NCBI GenBank assembly: GCA_937883755.1
Contig: CAKZYA010000057.1
Coordinates: 186,001-250,000, forward strand
Reading direction: 5' to 3'
DNA from: an uncultured Flammeovirgaceae bacterium
GTDB lineage: Bacteria; Bacteroidota; Bacteroidia; Cytophagales; Cyclobacteriaceae
DNA length: 64,000 bases
A program made the translations under genes and the position numbers. The notes beneath the pieces were generated by a model that worked only from the letters and a program-made list of their open reading frames with translations, was not told the origin of the DNA and ran no database searches. Shown here in pieces: positions 26,784-35,646 of the stretch. How positions within the stretch are numbered: position 1 is the stretch's first letter; each line of letters opens with the position of its first letter.

Positions 26784-28346
26784 CTACTTTTTTCCCTGTT
26801 GGATAATATGAAAACCCTGCCATCTTAGTCCTGCTAAGAAGCCAATACTCTGGTATATCTCACCAGTATCTAGTCCAACATTCGCAAAGAATGTCATTTT
26901 AGAAAGAGTTTCTCTCTCTAACTCTAATAAAAAATATTGCTGATTCTTAGGTGGCCGGAAGGCATAAGGAGCATTTGGGTTTTCTATGCTGCCCCAATTG
27001 TTAATTCCTCCATTAATACCACCGTATGTTCCGTAGTTTCTAGAAAAGGTAGCAAGAAACTTGTACTTCCAGTAATCTTTGTAATTTCCATTAATACCCA
27101 TATGGTGAGCTACTACCCGATTATTCACTATACTAAAGTTGAATCTGCCCTCATCGGGGTCTACAAAGGTAGGCTCATATAGTCTCATTCGGCTTTTGGT
27201 ATAAAATAAAGGTGTGCCAATGATATGACCTCGATGAGACCACCCTGTTCTATACAAGTAGTTGTTATAGTAATTGTCCCTACCTCCGAATTCATTGCCA
27301 TACTGATCTCTATCACCTGGGGAGTCATTAGGACCACCTGGTAGAGTTGGACCGCTTTGATATTTGGTATACAGAAACTCATAGACTATGCTTTGTAACC
27401 AATGTTTTTTTCGCTTACTACTTAATGTAACTCCTAGCAACCGATCTTTATTTCTAGCTAACCGACTGCCGGTCCAGTCTTCAAACGGAGTCTGATGATA
27501 TGCGGTAAGATCGTATTCTTTCAGTTTGACATGCACTCCAAAGTCATACACACCAAAATTATCGCCTACTGCATTAGCGGCTTCTCCAATCTGAAAACCA
27601 TTAGTACTATCAATGTTCACAGCAGATTGGGCAAAAATTACGTTGAGATAGTTGTCGACACCTACAGGCAATTGGGAACCATCCGGTAACTGACCACCCC
27701 AAGTAGCTAAATGAATTAGCCCCGCGGAGATATTAAACTTAAATTTCCCTCCTGCTTTAAGAAAAAGAGACTTTTCGTGTAGTAGTGGCGATTTCACATA
27801 ACGATCTTTTCCCAACCAACCGTGAGAAAAAGTGCCTTTAAACTCCAGATACCCCTTGGTGAAAGGAACAGCCGTATACTCAGGTACGGCAAGAAGTAGC
27901 TGTGGTATGGGTCGGGCATTGCCACTAATAGATAAAGAACCACTGGATATACCAGGAGCATGAGTTCCTAAAGTCCTTTCTATCTGTCCAACTGTAAACT
28001 CAAACATCCGGTAGCTGATTTTCGCATAAGCTTGCTGCAGAAATGCCGTATTGTCAGTACCAGAGAACGAAGTTCGCGCAACGCCATCCAACGCTGCTTC
28101 AAGCTGAAGATTCTCCCCTAATTGAAAATGAGAAAAAGCCTTAGCGCGGATTAGACCTACTTGATCGTTATTGTAATCCAGAATACCAAAACGATTAGCA
28201 ACTAGCCACTGAGGCAAATAAGATTGATTAGACGCACCGACCAATGTGCTAACCTGAAAGGCAAGTGAGTCGGATTGAGCAATACCTAATATTGGTACGA
28301 TGGATAAACTAACAACTAATAAACAAACTTTATAAAGGCTGCACAT
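26784..28346 (-). CDS. Capsule assembly Wzi-family outer-membrane protein
   Basis: 520 aa from the ATG at 28346. A longer frame opens upstream to 28475, but the chosen start gives a clean signal peptide (MCSLYKVCLLVVSLSIVPILGIAQ). The body has alternating hydrophobic beta strands with glycine-rich turns and ends in an aromatic-rich strand, as in the Wzi/PF14052 beta-barrels of Bacteroidota. E. coli Wzi is an outer-membrane lectin that helps attach capsule to the cell surface. Its presence suggests the polymer is at least partly held at the surface. The start overlaps the stop of the preceding glycosyltransferase gene by 17 nt. Confidence 0.85.
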   Translation of the reverse strand: MCSLYKVCLLVVSLSIVPILGIAQSDSLAFQVSTLVGASNQSYLPQWLVANRFGILDYNNDQVGLIRAKAFSHFQLGENLQLEAALDGVARTSFSGTDNTAFLQQAYAKISYRMFEFTVGQIERTLGTHAPGISSGSLSISGNARPIPQLLLAVPEYTAVPFTKGYLEFKGTFSHGWLGKDRYVKSPLLHEKSLFLKAGGKFKFNISAGLIHLATWGGQLPDGSQLPVGVDNYLNVIFAQSAVNIDSTNGFQIGEAANAVGDNFGVYDFGVHVKLKEYDLTAYHQTPFEDWTGSRLARNKDRLLGVTLSSKRKKHWLQSIVYEFLYTKYQSGPTLPGGPNDSPGDRDQYGNEFGGRDNYYNNYLYRTGWSHRGHIIGTPLFYTKSRMRLYEPTFVDPDEGRFNFSIVNNRVVAHHMGINGNYKDYWKYKFLATFSRNYGTYGGINGGINNWGSIENPNAPYAFRPPKNQQYFLLELERETLSKMTFFANVGLDTGEIYQSIGFLAGLRWQGFHIIQQGKK

Positions 28347-29469
28347 ATCGCTCAGTTTTTCTATGAAAGAACTCTTCCACAAATGCCAAGAAATTAGTTC
28401 TAAACGCTGACACACTAAAGCTTTCAGCGTTTTCCCGAACAAGTGTAGTAGTAAAGGTATGATACATTGCCTCATATTGGTTAACTACCTTTATTAGGGA
28501 TGGTGCCGTTTGTTGCTCGAAAAATAAGCCAGTCTTACCTGGAATTACGGTTTCCAGGGCACCTCCCCGAGCGTAAGCAATCACTGGAGTACCGCAGGCT
28601 TGAGCCTCTACGGGAACAATACCAAAATCTTCATCTGCCGCAAAAACAAACGCTTTCGCTCGTTGCATATGATGCTTTAAAACCTCAAACGGCTGAAACC
28701 CTATCATTTGTACATTTTCTCCCGCTTTCGCCTTTACTTTCTTAGCATCGGGGCCATCACCGATAACAATTAGTTTTTTATCAGGCATGGCAGTAAAGGC
28801 TTCTACAATCAGATCCACTTTTTTGTAAGGAACGAAGCGAGAAGCTGTTAAGTAAAAATCTTCCTTCTCGTGGTAAAGGGTAAAGTCTTGCACATTAACC
28901 GGTGGATGAACGACCGTAGCTTTACGGCGATAGACTTTCCAAATCCGATCAGCAATATAGTGGGAGTTAGCTGCAAAAGCATCAACTCGGTTAATGGTAC
29001 TTAAATCCCACTGACGAAAATAGTGAAGAAAAATTTTAGCAATTGCCCCTTTTAATCCCTGATGTAAGCCTGACTCCCGTAAGTACTGGTGATATAAATC
29101 CCAGGCATAACGAGAAGGGGAATGACAATAACAAAGGTGTAACTGGTTATTGTGAGTAACTACACCTTTGGCGACAGCATGGCTATTTGAAATAACAATA
29201 TCGTAAGCTGATACATCTAGTTGCTCAATGGCCAATGGCATAAGAGGTAGATAACTGCGATACTTCTTTTTGGCAAAAGGTAACTTTTGGATAAATGTCG
29301 TTTGAACAGTCTTATTTTGAATGAAATGCTTTAAGTCATCAGGTAGGAATTCTACCACACTAAATAAATCAGCATCAGGAAAAATATTTAGTATCTGCTC
29401 CAATACTTTTTCCGAGCCAGAGTGGTCTACCAGCCATTCGTGAACTATCGCTACCTTAAAAGAAGACAT
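28330..29469 (-). CDS. Glycosyltransferase family 4 (WbaZ-like)
   Basis: 379 aa GT-B enzyme. The N-terminal domain contains VAIVHEWLVDHSGSEKVLEQI, the acceptor-side glycine loop, and the WbaZ-type CHSPSRYAWDLYHQYL. The C-terminal nucleotide-sugar domain has RFVPYKKVDLIVEAF and an intact EX7E motif (EDFGIVPVEA, then GTPVIAY). WbaZ homologues are mannosyltransferases of O-antigen synthesis, so a GDP-mannose-type donor is possible but not proven. It acts on the cytoplasmic face of the inner membrane during repeat-unit assembly. It overlaps the Wzi-like gene by 17 nt and so is probably co-translated with it. Confidence 0.9.
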   Translation of the reverse strand: MSSFKVAIVHEWLVDHSGSEKVLEQILNIFPDADLFSVVEFLPDDLKHFIQNKTVQTTFIQKLPFAKKKYRSYLPLMPLAIEQLDVSAYDIVISNSHAVAKGVVTHNNQLHLCYCHSPSRYAWDLYHQYLRESGLHQGLKGAIAKIFLHYFRQWDLSTINRVDAFAANSHYIADRIWKVYRRKATVVHPPVNVQDFTLYHEKEDFYLTASRFVPYKKVDLIVEAFTAMPDKKLIVIGDGPDAKKVKAKAGENVQMIGFQPFEVLKHHMQRAKAFVFAADEDFGIVPVEAQACGTPVIAYARGGALETVIPGKTGLFFEQQTAPSLIKVVNQYEAMYHTFTTTLVRENAESFSVSAFRTNFLAFVEEFFHRKTERYVQPL

Positions 29470-29564
29470 GAATGCATTTTAATATAGCTCATCTATTCAT
29501 TATTGGAAATTTTGTGCCAAAAATACCACAGTGACCCCAGAAACGCTATTAAGATGGAAATAGT

Positions 29565-30656
29565 TTAGCTAAGTGAACTAATCACTTTAATGTGTTTCTT
29601 AATAGAATCTTCCCAGGTGTAAGTATTAGCTTTGGCTATTCCCCGCTGAATGATTTCCTGACGGTACGGTTCACTAAGACTGAGTAATTCAACTATTTTA
29701 GTAGAAAGCTCTGACTTATCTTCGGGGACGAAGTAGGTAGTGGCTTTACCGCAAATTTCTGGCATACTAGCTCTGCCAGAAGTTAGTGTAAGACAACCAC
29801 AAGCCATTGCTTCCAATGGTGGTAAGCCAAACCCTTCATACAGAGAAGGAAATACAAATAGGCTAGCTAAATTGTAAATGATGGGTAGATCCTCATTAAC
29901 AACAAATCCAGTGAATGAAACTCTTTCTTTCAATATTTTGCTACGCTGGATATTATCGCGAAGCAAAGAATCACCTGTAATGAAACCTTCTTTTTTTCCT
30001 ACAATTACCAGCTGCTGCGGTATATCTTGAGCAATAGCTTCGTAGGCTTTTATTAAAGCTATCAGGTTCTTGTGAGGCTTCACATTGCCTACGTACAAGA
30101 TGTATTGTTCCGGAAGTCGATACTTAGCCTTAACTTCTTCTTGGCTTGAAAGAGAATAACTAGAGTGAAAATGCTGTAAGTTAACCCCGTTAGGTATTAC
30201 AATAATTTTTTCTGGGTCAACTCGGGTATACTTAACAATTTCTGCTTTAGAAAATTCTGAAACAGTAATGATACGACTGCTTAGCTGAGTTGCTGCTCGC
30301 ATTATCAGTTTAGCATATAATCTTTGTTTTGGTGTAAGTGTATTTGCATGAGCTAAGTGAAAAACATCATGAATAGTAACCAATCGTTTCTTAGCCCGGA
30401 TTGGCAGAACTGGTACATTGTAGTGAGGCGACCAGAATATATCACTGGTAGGGATTTTCCGTGGCAGCTTAATAAGTTCAGAGATAGAATAGATAGGAAT
30501 ATTAGTTGGAAGTACCTTACCTCTGTTGAGCTTTAATTCATCGGGCTTTCCTATGATAGTCAGATCACAACTATCTGCTAGGGTGGGTAGCAGATTTTGT
30601 AAATAGGTTCCAATGCCCGAAGCTAGGTACATACGAGCATCAACGCAGAGGTTCAT
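29565..30656 (-). CDS. Glycosyltransferase family 4
   Basis: 363 aa GT-B glycosyltransferase. The N-terminus has NLCVDARMYLASGIGTYLQNL, the usual glycine-containing acceptor loop. The donor domain begins near residue 185 (ILYVGNVKPHKNLIALIKAY) and contains EX7E (EGFGLPPLEAMACG). It probably adds one sugar to the lipid-linked repeat. Donor and linkage cannot be assigned. A 95-nt gap separates it from the WbaZ-like gene; that gap contains a lone TAnnTTTG-type element on the minus strand without a matching upstream box. Confidence 0.9.
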   Translation of the reverse strand: MNLCVDARMYLASGIGTYLQNLLPTLADSCDLTIIGKPDELKLNRGKVLPTNIPIYSISELIKLPRKIPTSDIFWSPHYNVPVLPIRAKKRLVTIHDVFHLAHANTLTPKQRLYAKLIMRAATQLSSRIITVSEFSKAEIVKYTRVDPEKIIVIPNGVNLQHFHSSYSLSSQEEVKAKYRLPEQYILYVGNVKPHKNLIALIKAYEAIAQDIPQQLVIVGKKEGFITGDSLLRDNIQRSKILKERVSFTGFVVNEDLPIIYNLASLFVFPSLYEGFGLPPLEAMACGCLTLTSGRASMPEICGKATTYFVPEDKSELSTKIVELLSLSEPYRQEIIQRGIAKANTYTWEDSIKKHIKVISSLS

Positions 30657-30692
30657 AGGATAAGTTTATATATTACTAACCATGGATGCTAT

Positions 30693-31490
30693 TTAAGTAG
30701 GCTTCACTGCTACAAACTCTATATTGGTTGCTAGATATTTCAAGGGCGTGTGTACGCATAGAACCTGGTCTATTTTCTCAAAAATCGGATAGTTGGGGTA
30801 GCGAAGTGAATTCTTAGGAAATAGTTGGCGATGCCATAGATCTAACAGCGTAAAATCCACATCGTTCATCATTTCTCTTACCTGTCGCTTACTATACAAA
30901 CGATCATGGTAAAAATTTCCTCGCCAATGAGCCAGTTTTTGGGTCCAAGACCATTGATAAGGAAGGAAAAAACAAAAAAAGAGTCCTTTTGGCTTCAAGA
31001 CTCGAAAAATTTCTTTGAGAGACTCTGTATCTTGAGGAACATGCTCGAGTACTCCCATACTTATAACTACATCAAAGTATTCATCAGAGAAAGGCAATTG
31101 GTACGCGTGAGTGAGAGGGGTAACTTGTATATTCTCCGACCTAATAATTGGAGTATTTTGGCGGAAAGAAGAGTCGCTGTTAGCTAACTTAGTATCAGCA
31201 ATATCACAGCTAAGTATTTCTGTATTAGTTTTGTGATATTCCCTTTTTAAAAGATATGTGATATGCCCTTTTCCACTTCCCCAATCTAAAATTTTTAAGT
31301 TATTTGTGGTTCCTAGCCACTTTTCAGTAGATTGTTTAATATAGTGGACGAGATACGTATATATCAGTAGTATAGAATGATTGGCTAAGAATAAGTGACT
31401 TGTTTCTTGTTTAGCCAAAGTAATAAGTTCTTGATCAAGTACGTAGTTCTGATTAAAAGTATCTTTTCGTAATTTTTTTAGCTCATTCAT
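30693..31490 (-). CDS. Class I SAM-dependent methyltransferase
   Basis: 265 aa. Motif I is LKILDWGSGKGHITYLL, and motif II ends in an acidic residue (EILSCDIAD). The post-motif region QLPFSDEYFDVVISMGVLEHVPQD then FRVLKPKGLFFCFFLP is typical of Methyltransf_11/25 enzymes. Inside this locus it most likely O- or N-methylates a sugar or a precursor, but the substrate is not shown. It lies between the Wzy-like gene (89 nt upstream) and a GT4 gene (36 nt downstream). No signal peptide; cytoplasmic. Confidence 0.85.
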   Translation of the reverse strand: MNELKKLRKDTFNQNYVLDQELITLAKQETSHLFLANHSILLIYTYLVHYIKQSTEKWLGTTNNLKILDWGSGKGHITYLLKREYHKTNTEILSCDIADTKLANSDSSFRQNTPIIRSENIQVTPLTHAYQLPFSDEYFDVVISMGVLEHVPQDTESLKEIFRVLKPKGLFFCFFLPYQWSWTQKLAHWRGNFYHDRLYSKRQVREMMNDVDFTLLDLWHRQLFPKNSLRYPNYPIFEKIDQVLCVHTPLKYLATNIEFVAVKPT

Positions 31491-31579
31491 TCCTATTAGG
31501 CAAAAGTTAAATAATGCTTACTGTAATATTGTGTTTTCTTTGAAGGTAGTATCTGTTACTTTAGGAAAACTATAAGTCG

Positions 31580-32800
31580 TTAAGTATAACGGATGTATCG
31601 TTTTCGGAATAGAAAAATTGCTAAAAAATAGAATAAGGGAACCCCAATAGAAGTACCTAATAAAGTAAAGAATATACCTTTAGTAAATAAATCAATTCGC
31701 CATAACTCGGCAAAAGCATATAAAATTATTGGATACCCTGTATATAAGTAATTGTTTTTATTACTAGCAAGCCAACCACCTAAAAAACCGAAGAAGGTGG
31801 CCCAGATATTTACCTTAAATAGAGCGATTACACCTTCTCTAACTATCATTTCCGAAAAAGCCGCATTGGCAGTAAGCGTGGTATCTACATCGGTGTACGT
31901 TCTATATTCTATCCCCCGGAAAGCATCAAAAGCATTATTGCCGACCCCTAATGACACTTGGAAAGGAGCTGCCAGGTAAGATATGATATTAGATAGGACA
32001 GCAGTTATAGGGTTACTGTACCCCATATCAGAATATGATCCATAATTTCTTAATAAAGTGGCTACAGATAACATCACAAATCCAAAAAGCATGAGCCAAT
32101 AAAAACGTGATATCTTTATATGGGAGAAAAGGGACTGATGGCGATTAGCTAAAGCAATAAAAACCAGGATGCTGCAAATCAATTGCAGCCTTCTGCCGAA
32201 GAAGGCAATATAGAATACAAAACAGACAATATTCAGTAGATCTACCCAGTTTCTTTTCCCTAGAATAAGTAGACGATAAAGAGCCCAACCGAACGAAATA
32301 ATAATAATGTACCTCAATGAGAATATTCCTATTGAGTAATCTTGGTAGATTGCGTAAGCAATCCTATTAGTTGTAAATGAGACAATAGAGTAGATAAATC
32401 CCGATAGGCCAAGTACCTTTAAAGTTACGTATACTGTGTAAAAAAATCCAACTAACGCAAGTAATGAGTATATGTAGTAAATTTTGCCAGTCTCTATACT
32501 TACTATCTGATCTGTGTCTTTTATTTTCGGAAAACGCTTTCCTAAAGAAAACCCGAGATAGGTTAGAAAAATAAATAGGAAATACCACGAGAATACAAAA
32601 ATGATTCCTACTCCGTCAATAGCCTCATATTCTTCAAACCCTTTGTAGAAGCCAAAGAAATCAGGAAGAACCCAACAAAAAGCACTAAGTGAAAGAGTAA
32701 ATAAGACAATCCAGTGAGGTTTAAGGATAGCATTTAGCAATTTTTGCGCTAGTGACTGCTGAATAGCCGTGATATTATATTTACCAAACCTCATCTGCAA
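31580..32800 (-). CDS. Wzy-like O-antigen/EPS repeat-unit polymerase
   Basis: 406 aa, almost entirely hydrophobic with about ten to twelve predicted membrane helices. A longer polar periplasmic stretch lies at about residues 270-325 (NNAFDAFRGIEYRTYTDVD). This is the profile of Wzy polymerases, which join lipid-linked repeat units on the periplasmic side. Sequence conservation in this family is low, so the call rests on topology and locus context. It begins 3 nt after the GH105 lipoprotein gene, implying tight coupling. A Wzy normally needs a Wzx flippase; no Wzx-like gene is seen in the window, while a Wzm/Wzt ABC exporter is. Confidence 0.75.
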   Translation of the reverse strand: MQMRFGKYNITAIQQSLAQKLLNAILKPHWIVLFTLSLSAFCWVLPDFFGFYKGFEEYEAIDGVGIIFVFSWYFLFIFLTYLGFSLGKRFPKIKDTDQIVSIETGKIYYIYSLLALVGFFYTVYVTLKVLGLSGFIYSIVSFTTNRIAYAIYQDYSIGIFSLRYIIIISFGWALYRLLILGKRNWVDLLNIVCFVFYIAFFGRRLQLICSILVFIALANRHQSLFSHIKISRFYWLMLFGFVMLSVATLLRNYGSYSDMGYSNPITAVLSNIISYLAAPFQVSLGVGNNAFDAFRGIEYRTYTDVDTTLTANAAFSEMIVREGVIALFKVNIWATFFGFLGGWLASNKNNYLYTGYPIILYAFAELWRIDLFTKGIFFTLLGTSIGVPLFYFLAIFLFRKRYIRYT

Positions 32801-32803
32801 TAC

Positions 32804-33892
32804 TTAATTATTTTGGTACAACAAAGCTACTTCTAAGCCTGCTATTAAAAACGCTCCAGTTCCGTATTCCTGATGACCATCTTTGTATACTACTCCAGGT
32901 CTATCCCATGGTTGTTGTACTCTACCTAATCTACCATTATCATCAACATTATTAACTAATCCATCCCATGCTTTCTGCACTACTGGCATAAATATTTCGC
33001 GCTCTAAGTATCCTTGGTTAATTCCCCAAGCAAATGCATAAGTAAAAAAAGCAGTTCCGCTAGTCTCCAGTTCGGGAAACTCTTCAGTATCGTTGAGTCC
33101 AGTTGTCCAGAGACCATTTATACCTTGCCTACTTGCTATTGTATACGACATATCCTGAAATACCTCTATGTATTTTAACCTACGCAGATCATCTGGAGGA
33201 AGAAAAGTAAGAACACGCGCAAGACCAGCTATTACCCAGCCATTTCCTCTAGACCAGAAGATTTTCTGACCATTTACATTTAAAGTATCTTTATAGCGAG
33301 CATCTCGATAAAATAAGTGCTCTTCGGGATCGTACAGGTACTCATAAGTCTCCCACCACAAAGAGTCCATATAAGTAATATATTTTTCACTTTGAGTAAT
33401 ACGAGCTAATTGGGCTAGTGCTGGTGGAGCCATGAAAAGCCCATCGCACCAATTCCAAACTAGACGTCCCTGCCAATGGTTCATCATAGAACTATCAAAA
33501 CTAGCTTGTATATCCTGAATCATATAAGGATTTTTCAGCTCATCATATAGAGCAAGATATACTTGTCCCATCACTTGGTCGTCGCCATGAAGCTTTCTAG
33601 GACCAATTTGAAATTCCTGTTTTTCGCTCCATTCTAGTGCAGCACTCAAATACTTACGATCATCAGTAGCTTGGTACGTAGCCATTACGCCCAAATAAAA
33701 TACGGCTCTTTCCCACATTTCCTTCGGCCTATCAATTCGAGCAACAGGGCTATCCAATTGGTAATCGCAAACTTTCCGAAGAATATTTATCAGAGCCGAC
33801 TGTTCTTGAGTGATTTCGGGAGTATTATCCGTGCAAGCGGCTATGGTAAGGGTCATTATTCCTAAGATGATAGGCAAGCAATATTTTATCAT
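32804..33892 (-). CDS. GH88/GH105-family unsaturated uronyl hydrolase, lipoprotein
   Basis: 362 aa. The signal peptide has a lipobox (TIAAC, Cys20), so it is a lipoprotein. The body is an alpha/alpha barrel of the GH88/GH105 type. Characteristic stretches are HGDDQVMGQVYLALY, NWCDGLFMAPPALAQLA with the candidate catalytic Asp, and FWSRGNGWVIAGLAR. Known members hydrate the unsaturated uronic acid left at the non-reducing end by polysaccharide lyases. It starts with a 4-nt ATGA overlap with the beta-helix protein gene and ends 3 nt before the polymerase gene. A degradative enzyme inside a synthesis operon is unusual and suggests trimming or remodelling of the locus's own uronate-containing polymer. 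Confidence 0.87.
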   Translation of the reverse strand: MIKYCLPIILGIMTLTIAACTDNTPEITQEQSALINILRKVCDYQLDSPVARIDRPKEMWERAVFYLGVMATYQATDDRKYLSAALEWSEKQEFQIGPRKLHGDDQVMGQVYLALYDELKNPYMIQDIQASFDSSMMNHWQGRLVWNWCDGLFMAPPALAQLARITQSEKYITYMDSLWWETYEYLYDPEEHLFYRDARYKDTLNVNGQKIFWSRGNGWVIAGLARVLTFLPPDDLRRLKYIEVFQDMSYTIASRQGINGLWTTGLNDTEEFPELETSGTAFFTYAFAWGINQGYLEREIFMPVVQKAWDGLVNNVDDNGRLGRVQQPWDRPGVVYKDGHQEYGTGAFLIAGLEVALLYQNN

Positions 33893-35583
33893 TCTATAGA
33901 TTTAAAACGAGCCTTATCAGGATTTAACCGATAGTTCTTCCAAACCTTATTCTTCTTCAGAGTATTATAGGACATCTGAATGGAAACATCTTTCGGTGCA
34001 TATTCTCCAGTTTGTAGTAATATATCAGAACGCCCTTCGATATTCTTATATATCCCACTGATGATTGAAATATCCTCGGATATTGATGAAGCATCTCCTC
34101 CCCCAATTTCTAGGGATGTGAAGCGCTTTCGGTCTGCCTCAATAAAAACTGACGCAATAGAAAGATGCTGACAGTTGGTAATTTGAATACCCCTGCGTTG
34201 AGCATTTTTACTTATCAAGGAATCAACTTGCATATTATTGATATTCGCTAGTACAATGCCTACATGATTAGGGCTGTCATAAGTATGAAGATGCCCACCA
34301 TCTATCTGAGTAGCATTTTCTATCTGTAAGTTTCCTTGGAAGACTATGATCCCATCTAGTGCAATGGTATCCTCATTTAAAGGCTTAGTTTGCCCTTTTC
34401 TCTTTCTTGTTCCATGAATAACTACTGAACCGTTACTATTCTGTAAATTTCTAACTGTTAGTTTGCTCAATTGAATTAAGCGAATCCGATAACCCTGGCT
34501 GTTAATATTAAAGAGATTTATTCCGCTACATTTCTCAACCAGTAAATTATCATGATTGCAATTTTTAATAAATGCATTACTGACTGTTACGTCGAAGTTC
34601 CAAAACAGATTGTCAGTAGTATTCACATTAAAGCTCATAATATGAATTCCTACGTGGCAATCCTCCGTTGTTACGTTGGTAATATCTATTGATCGGGAAG
34701 CTTGGTATGACCAGCCGAAGGTGCCTCCTCTTCGGCCAGCATCCACAATAATACCTGCTTTTCGCCGAAGAGTACGAACATTAAATATCTTTACATCCAA
34801 TGCGCCAGCCACTCGGATACCGTTTGCCCCACGCCGATCCACTGATTCCACATTTGTTATTAAACCATTGTAGTTTGACCATTCCCCCAAGGAGGGGCGA
34901 GAGTATGGTCCGAACTGGTTATTTAACGTATGTTTAGCAGTATCAGAATTGTAGTAAGTAACTAAGGCTACATTGTCATCCCCTAAACCTTCGCCTCTGA
35001 CTCCACTAACAGTAAAGTGTTGACAGGCGTTGAGGTGAACACCGTCAGCATGAGTATTCTTGAGATCAATATTTTCAATATGTATATGAGAGCAGCCCAT
35101 CAGTATCATACCAGTCTGCGGACTGTTTTCAACACTACAGTTTTTGATAGTTATATGCTTAAAAGTTCGATCTGCTGAAGGCCCCTGATTACTAAAAGGC
35201 CCATCAATTCGGATTCCATCGCCATGGCTTCGCTTCTTTGGGCGTTTCCATTTGATAGAGATTCCCTCTAAAGTTAAATTTTCAGCCGGTCCTTTAAAGT
35301 AAAAAGCATGTCCAGATCCTGCCCCTTCATCATTCAAATTATCCATGAGAAGCACCGCTTCGGTTTCAAAAAATATAGCTATGTTAGAGACTCCTTCTAT
35401 CTCGATTAAATTTCCCCTTGTTTGGATACGGTAGGTACCAGCAGGGAAGTACAGAATATGTTGGTCAGTTAGGGCTAGACCAGCCTTCTTAATAGCAGAA
35501 AAATCATCTTTCTGACCATCTCCTACTGCCCCAAATTGCTTGACATTAAGGTAATTTATCAAATCTGTACTTTTACGATTCAC
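33889..35583 (-). CDS. Right-handed beta-helix protein, pectate-lyase/GH28-like
   Basis: 564 aa. It opens NYLNVKQFGAVGDGQKDDFSAI, the sequence that starts pectate-lyase-superfamily (PF12708) and GH28-like beta-helices. Repeated short strands follow (for example HITIKNCSVENSPQTGMIL, HIHIENIDLKNTHADGVHL). The start is a GTG at 35583; an in-frame stop lies four codons upstream, and no signal peptide is visible. That is odd for a polysaccharide-cleaving enzyme: it may be cytoplasmic or have lost its leader. It may be a lyase, a hydrolase, an epimerase-like beta-helix or a binding protein. It overlaps the GH105 gene by 4 nt. A 17-bp palindrome lies just upstream. Confidence 0.8.
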   Translation of the reverse strand: MNRKSTDLINYLNVKQFGAVGDGQKDDFSAIKKAGLALTDQHILYFPAGTYRIQTRGNLIEIEGVSNIAIFFETEAVLLMDNLNDEGAGSGHAFYFKGPAENLTLEGISIKWKRPKKRSHGDGIRIDGPFSNQGPSADRTFKHITIKNCSVENSPQTGMILMGCSHIHIENIDLKNTHADGVHLNACQHFTVSGVRGEGLGDDNVALVTYYNSDTAKHTLNNQFGPYSRPSLGEWSNYNGLITNVESVDRRGANGIRVAGALDVKIFNVRTLRRKAGIIVDAGRRGGTFGWSYQASRSIDITNVTTEDCHVGIHIMSFNVNTTDNLFWNFDVTVSNAFIKNCNHDNLLVEKCSGINLFNINSQGYRIRLIQLSKLTVRNLQNSNGSVVIHGTRKRKGQTKPLNEDTIALDGIIVFQGNLQIENATQIDGGHLHTYDSPNHVGIVLANINNMQVDSLISKNAQRRGIQITNCQHLSIASVFIEADRKRFTSLEIGGGDASSISEDISIISGIYKNIEGRSDILLQTGEYAPKDVSIQMSYNTLKKNKVWKNYRLNPDKARFKSIE

Positions 35584-35586
35584 GAA

Positions 35587-35603
35587 AAGATATTAAATAT
35601 CTT
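35587..35603. promoter_or_regulatory. 17-bp perfect palindrome before the beta-helix gene
   Basis: AAGATATT-A-AATATCTT is a perfect inverted repeat with 8-bp arms and a single central base. It sits 4 nt upstream of the GTG start of the minus-strand beta-helix gene, in a 63-nt gap. It could be an operator or a weak mRNA hairpin at the initiation site. It is AT-rich, so chance is possible. Confidence 0.3.
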
Positions 35604-35646
35604 GATTTTAGAAAAATACAAAAGTGCCTGACAATTTAGATGCTAC

